Assembly: GCA_016932075.1 (NCBI GenBank)
Contig: JAFGDP010000134.1
Span: 1 to 9,322, forward strand
Source: Chitinispirillaceae bacterium
Lineage (GTDB): Bacteria; Fibrobacterota; Chitinivibrionia; Chitinivibrionales; Chitinispirillaceae
DNA: 9,322 nt
Reading direction: 5' to 3'
Shown here: positions 7,509 through 9,322 of the stretch, piece by piece
How the letters are laid out: every line of letters starts with the position of its first letter
How positions within the stretch are numbered: position 1 is the stretch's first letter
Translations under genes and position numbers: made by a program
Notes under the pieces: model-generated
Seen by the model: the letters and a program-made list of their open reading frames with translations, nothing else
Database searches by the model: none
Told to the model about the DNA's origin: nothing

Positions 7509-7856
7509 TCACAGCTGCTGCACGATGTTGAGCACCTTGTCCAGGTTGGTGAGCTCGAAAAGACGGTTGATGTATGCCGTGCGGTCGCCGTTGGTGTTCA
7601 GCACGAGGAGCTGCCGGCCGTCCTTCTGCATGAGCGTATGGAAATAGACGATGGCGCCGAGCCCGTGGCTGTCGAGGAACGTGGCCTTGCTGACGTCGAT
7701 GATGATGCGCGGATATTTCTTTTTGTAAAGCTGCTCGAGGCGATGCTGCACCCGTTTCACGTCAAGATCGGCGATCCTGCCCTTGAGCTCAACGATGGAC
7801 GCCGCATCTTCCTTTTTTACACTGACATCCGCACCACTGCCGCTCTCTACCGCCAT
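7509..7856 (-). CDS. STAS-domain anti-sigma factor antagonist (SpoIIAA/RsbV-like)
   Basis: This 115-residue cytoplasmic protein is of normal length for a single STAS domain. It shows the family pattern: an N-terminal strand (SIVELKGRIADLD), a helix, the strand RIIIDVSKATFLDSHGLGAI with the D-S-x-G-L phosphorylation loop, and a C-terminal LFELTNLDKVLNIV helix. Ser63 in DSHGLG is the expected acceptor of a serine kinase/anti-sigma factor. When unphosphorylated, such proteins bind the anti-sigma factor and free its sigma factor. No partner kinase, phosphatase or sigma factor gene is next to it here, so the target is unknown. It is convergent to the repeat-protein block and divergent from the deacetylase gene. 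GGGAG 7 nt before ATG supports the start. Its promoter and a 5' hairpin lie in the divergent intergenic region. Confidence 0.92.
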   Translation of the reverse strand: MAVESGSGADVSVKKEDAASIVELKGRIADLDVKRVQHRLEQLYKKKYPRIIIDVSKATFLDSHGLGAIVYFHTLMQKDGRQLLVLNTNGDRTAYINRLFELTNLDKVLNIVQQL

Positions 7857-7863
7857 AGCCGCA

Positions 7864-7868
7864 CTCCC
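7864..7868 (-). promoter_or_regulatory. Ribosome binding site of the STAS gene
   Basis: On the minus strand GGGAG precedes the ATG (7854-7856) by 7 nt. This is the normal Shine-Dalgarno distance and supports the chosen start. Confidence 0.7.
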
Positions 7869-7887
7869 GTGTCTGTTGGTCAGTCAA

Positions 7888-7906
7888 CCCTGCAGTTTCC
7901 CTGCAG
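7888..7906 (-). promoter_or_regulatory. 5'-leader hairpin / direct repeat of the STAS transcript
   Basis: CCCTGCAG occurs twice (7888-7895 and 7899-7906) with an 11-bp period. Because CTGCAG is self-complementary, the minus-strand RNA can fold a perfect 6-bp stem with a GGAAA loop. The predicted transcription start is near 7906, so the hairpin would sit at the very 5' end of the mRNA. As DNA, two palindromes one helical turn apart could also be an operator. Neither role is proven. Confidence 0.5.
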
Positions 7907-7912
7907 AAGCAT

Positions 7913-7941
7913 AGTTTACTTTATTGGATAAAAATTGTCAA
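7913..7941 (-). promoter_or_regulatory. Sigma70-type promoter for the STAS gene
   Basis: Read on the minus strand, a perfect TTGACA (7941-7936) is followed after exactly 17 bp by TAAACT (7918-7913), which matches TATAAT at four of six positions. The spacer is A+T-rich. The predicted start near 7906 gives a leader of about 50 nt. FCB lineages often use different promoter elements (TTTG/TAnnTTTG in Bacteroidota), so activity in this host is an inference. Confidence 0.6.
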
Positions 7942-7991
7942 TTGATTCGTTAATTTAATTTATGCCGTTTTCCCCCGCAGGCAATCCACCG

Positions 7992-8021
7992 TTAACCGGG
8001 TATCACCGGACAATTTATAGT
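7992..8021 (+). promoter_or_regulatory. Candidate promoter of the deacetylase gene
   Basis: TTAACC (7992-7997) and TATAGT (8016-8021) are 18 bp apart and match the -35 and -10 hexamers at four and five of six positions. An overlapping TATATTTT at 8021-8028 resembles the Bacteroidota -7 element TAnnTTTG apart from the last base. Either would give a very short leader before ATG 8048. An alternative is TTGTCA at 7935-7940, which shares its bases with the opposing STAS -35 box but lacks a good -10. Confidence 0.35.
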
Positions 8022-8047
8022 ATATTTTCACCGGGAAACAAGCGCCT

Positions 8048-9007
8048 ATGCCCAACCGCACCGGTTACGTCTACGACGATGTGTACCTGGAACACGAACT
8101 TGAGCCGTTCCATCCGGAATCTCCCCTGCGGCTCGCGGCGCTCCATGCGGCCATTGACGGGTCCGGGCTGGCTAAGGAGCTCGTCCGCGTCGCAAGCGTG
8201 ACTGATGAGGACACCATCGCCGGACATGCGGCCGCGATACACACGGAGGAGCACATCGAAAACGTGCGCGCATGCCGGAAAACCGGCACCGCGGCCCTTC
8301 GCGCCGCGGGAGGAGTGATGGCGGCCGTTGACGCGGTTTGTTCCGGCACGGCCGACAACGCCTTCTGCGCGGTACGGCCTCCGGGACACCACGCCCACAA
8401 CAATGCGCACAACGACGGTCCGTGCCAGGGAGAGGGGTTCTGCTTCCTCAACAACGTCGCCATCGCGGCCCGCTACGCCCAGAAAGCGCATGGACTCAAA
8501 AACATCCTGATCGTCGACTGGGACTATCACCACGGGAACGGCACCGAGGACGCGTTCTACGACGACCCGACGGTCTTTTATTACTCCACGCACCGGCTGA
8601 ACGCGTATCCCGGGACCGGGTATCCGCATCGTACCGGCAGCGGGGCGGGGAAAGGATACAATTGCAACGTGCCCCTGCCCTCCCCGGGCAGGCCGCACGG
8701 GAGAGTGACTGACGCAGACCTTGCCGCGGCGTGGAGCGACTACCTGCTTCCCGGGCTCAAGGCCGTGAATTTCGTCCCCGACCTTATTTTCATCTCCGCC
8801 GGATTCGACAGCAGGATACATGATTCGCTCGGCGATTTTTCGATCACCGATGAGGGGTTTTGCCGCATAACAAAGCTGGTCATGAAGCTGGCGCATGAGA
8901 CCTGCAGGGGAAAAATCATCTCCGCCCTTGAGGGCGGCTACGAGCCGGAAGGGATCGCGGCCGCAGGGCTCGCCCATGTCAGGACCCTTGCGGAAACCGT
9001 TTTCTGA
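8048..9007 (+). CDS. Histone deacetylase family (class II-like) zinc amidohydrolase
   Basis: This 319-residue, complete, cytoplasmic enzyme of the arginase/deacetylase fold should remove acetyl or similar acyl groups from amines. The histidine dyad is H114-H115 in RPPGHHA. Zinc ligands by family alignment are D159 and H161 in DWDYHHGNG and D254 in AGFDSR. The catalytic tyrosine is Y298 in EGGY. Other family marks are the FHPESPLRL start region, GFCFLNNVAIAARYA and YSTHRLNAYPGTGY. The usual full-length domain is about 300-340 residues, so nothing is missing. Bacterial relatives act on acetylpolyamines, acetoin-pathway acetyl-CoA synthetase (AcuC) or unknown acylated proteins, and sequence alone does not choose between them. 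Only a weak GGGA lies 11 nt before ATG, but the conserved N-terminus supports this start. It is divergent from the STAS gene and stands apart from the secreted-protein block in higher G+C. Confidence 0.93.
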   Translation: MPNRTGYVYDDVYLEHELEPFHPESPLRLAALHAAIDGSGLAKELVRVASVTDEDTIAGHAAAIHTEEHIENVRACRKTGTAALRAAGGVMAAVDAVCSGTADNAFCAVRPPGHHAHNNAHNDGPCQGEGFCFLNNVAIAARYAQKAHGLKNILIVDWDYHHGNGTEDAFYDDPTVFYYSTHRLNAYPGTGYPHRTGSGAGKGYNCNVPLPSPGRPHGRVTDADLAAAWSDYLLPGLKAVNFVPDLIFISAGFDSRIHDSLGDFSITDEGFCRITKLVMKLAHETCRGKIISALEGGYEPEGIAAAGLAHVRTLAETVF

Positions 9008-9062
9008 ACACTCCCGATGCGGTCGCGCTCCATCGTATTGTATTTTGCATCAACAACCGGAA

Positions 9063-9069
9063 AAGGAGA
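9063..9069 (+). promoter_or_regulatory. Ribosome binding site of the lipoprotein gene
   Basis: AAGGAGA lies 6 nt before ATG 9076. The leader AAGGAGAACTGCC-ATGCGGA is nearly the same as that before the gene at 4351 (AAGGAGAGCTGCCA-ATGCGGA). Confidence 0.75.
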
Positions 9070-9075
9070 ACTGCC

Positions 9076-9322
9076 ATGCGGAAAACGCTTCTCGTGCTTC
9101 TCGTCGTCACACTGCTGATCGCCGGTTGCGCCGGCTGCGGTGAGATGCTGAACCGCATCACGTACATCGATGGAAGCCGGGTCGGCTATATCGTCAAATT
9201 CGCGGAGCGGGGGCTGTTCTCGAAAACCTGGCAGGGCGAAGTCAACATGGGCGGCGTTCTGAACAACGGGGTGGGCGGCGGTTCGCCGAACACCTGGTAT
9301 TTCAGTCTCGACAACCAGCGGC
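9076..9322 (+). CDS. Small putative lipoprotein (3' end outside the window)
   Basis: The first 82 residues are visible. MRKTLLVLLVVTLLIAGC is a lipoprotein signal with lipobox L-I-A-G-C and Cys18 as the lipidation site; a second cysteine follows at 21. The mature part begins with ITYIDGSRVGYIVKFAERGLFSKTWQGEVNMGG. This pattern (YxDGxRVGxIxKF...KGL.xKTWEGEL) recalls small conserved bacterial lipoproteins of unknown function that are sometimes mislabelled as 6-phosphogluconate dehydrogenase. That recollection is from memory and uncertain. The protein would be membrane-anchored in the periplasm. It starts 68 bp after the deacetylase gene with no terminator seen between, so co-transcription is possible. 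Confidence 0.85.
   Translation, partial: MRKTLLVLLVVTLLIAGCAGCGEMLNRITYIDGSRVGYIVKFAERGLFSKTWQGEVNMGGVLNNGVGGGSPNTWYFSLDNQR

Noticed and set aside
8015..8977. Long minus-strand open frame of 320 codons over the deacetylase gene
   Set aside because: It mirrors the G+C-rich codon pattern of the real gene. The plus-strand product has every conserved deacetylase motif, while the antisense product has none.

Overview
The window reads as accessory-type chromosome from a Gram-negative bacterium of the FCB group (Bacteroidota, Fibrobacterota and relatives). The main evidence is three consecutive plus-strand genes for large secreted repeat proteins. Each ends in a short beta-sandwich tail of the type IX secretion system (T9SS) type A sorting kind, finishing in endings such as KRMVLMR or ERVMAVR. 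I lean to a Fibrobacterota-like or related uncultured lineage, but this is inference from the style of the tails, not a phylogenetic result.

Layout. Bases 1-114 hold an open frame that may be the 3' end of an upstream gene. It overlaps the first large gene, 65-4252, a 1395-residue mosaic: an Asp-box beta-propeller, a first parallel beta-helix region, a fibronectin-III-like module, a second beta-helix and a T9SS tail. Its N-terminus has no signal peptide, so it is probably 5'-truncated or misread. Next come a compact Asp-box propeller protein (4351-5604) and a second propeller type with seven DFDPGPG-like repeats (5646-7424). Both have clear signal peptides and T9SS-like tails. The three genes are tandem and may be partly co-transcribed. 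They look like a set of surface or released binding/adhesion proteins, but no ligand can be assigned.

Convergent to this block is a STAS-domain anti-sigma-factor antagonist (7509-7856, minus strand). It has a good sigma70-like promoter and a perfect 6-bp hairpin predicted at the 5' end of its transcript. Divergent from it is a complete class-II-like histone deacetylase family amidohydrolase (8048-9007, plus) with all zinc ligands present. The window ends inside a small lipoprotein gene (9076 onward). The part from about 8048 is visibly more G+C-rich than the repeat-protein block.

No intergenic stretch exceeds 300 bases. I see no tRNA, rRNA, CRISPR array, insertion sequence or convincing Rho-independent terminator. 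I do not see a complete, clearly new multi-gene system. The most notable items are the swappable propeller cassette shared by the first two large genes, the broken 5' end of the first, and the compact divergent regulatory region between the STAS and deacetylase genes.
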